Shown: in pieces, positions 6,940 to 7,022 of the stretch
How positions within the stretch are numbered: position 1 is the first letter of the stretch
How the letters are laid out: every line of letters begins with the position of its first letter
Assembly: GCA_937890355.1 (NCBI GenBank)
Contig: CALACW010000092.1
Location: 1 to 7,022, forward strand
Direction of reading: 5' to 3'
From: CALACW01 sp002431305
GTDB lineage: Bacteria; Bacillota; Clostridia; Oscillospirales; Acutalibacteraceae
DNA: 7,022 nucleotides
Program-made: the position numbers and the translations under genes
Notes under the pieces: generated by a model
Databases searched by the model: none
The model's input: only the letters and a program-made list of their open reading frames with translations
What the model was told of the DNA's origin: nothing

Positions 6940-7022
6940 GATACGAGGACTTTATTTTCTCCTCTATCTGTAGAGTTACAATTGATGTGAGACTAAAATT
7001 TGAAAAAAGTATAGAAAAAAGC

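Noticed and set aside
6945..6975. Short inverted repeats (CTCTA-TCTG-TAGAG and GAGGA...TCCTC) upstream of the promoter
   Set aside because: Two overlapping 5-bp stems are within chance for A/T-rich DNA and have no T tract; I could not justify an operator or terminator call.

Overview
The window reads as a conserved housekeeping operon from a low-GC Gram-positive bacterium, most likely a member of the Clostridia. The reasons are the gdpP-rplI-dnaB order typical of Firmicutes, an RNase J, a Shine-Dalgarno (SD) site of the AGGAG/GGAGG type before every gene, AT-rich DNA, and a tilS directly after dnaB. The taxonomic call is inference; I cannot place it to genus.

All five genes lie on the minus strand, so transcription runs from the right edge to the left. 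From right to left they are: a leader with a good SigA-type promoter (about 6911-6939) and a small stem-loop next to the predicted transcript start; rnj (RNase J, 4863-6815) with a lysine-rich N-terminal extension of about 100 residues; gdpP (c-di-AMP phosphodiesterase, 2880-4829), which starts with TTG; rplI (ribosomal protein L9, 2423-2863); dnaB (replicative helicase, 1044-2420); and tilS (tRNA-Ile lysidine synthase, 1-1054), which runs off the left edge without its C-terminal domain. The gaps are 33, 16 and 2 bases, followed by an 11-base overlap. I see no terminator between the genes, so they probably form one transcript that continues past the left edge.

The products act in separate core processes: mRNA and rRNA decay or maturation (RNase J), turnover of the essential messenger c-di-AMP (GdpP), the ribosome (L9), chromosome replication (DnaB), and decoding of AUA codons (TilS). 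They look like a growth-related set under shared expression, not a single pathway.

There is no mobile element, CRISPR array, rRNA or tRNA gene, or recognisable new system here. The points worth a second look are in the rnj leader and the RNase J N-terminal extension, with smaller ones around start codons and gene junctions. No stretch longer than 300 bases lacks a gene; the longest is the leader and upstream region of about 207 bases at 6816-7022.
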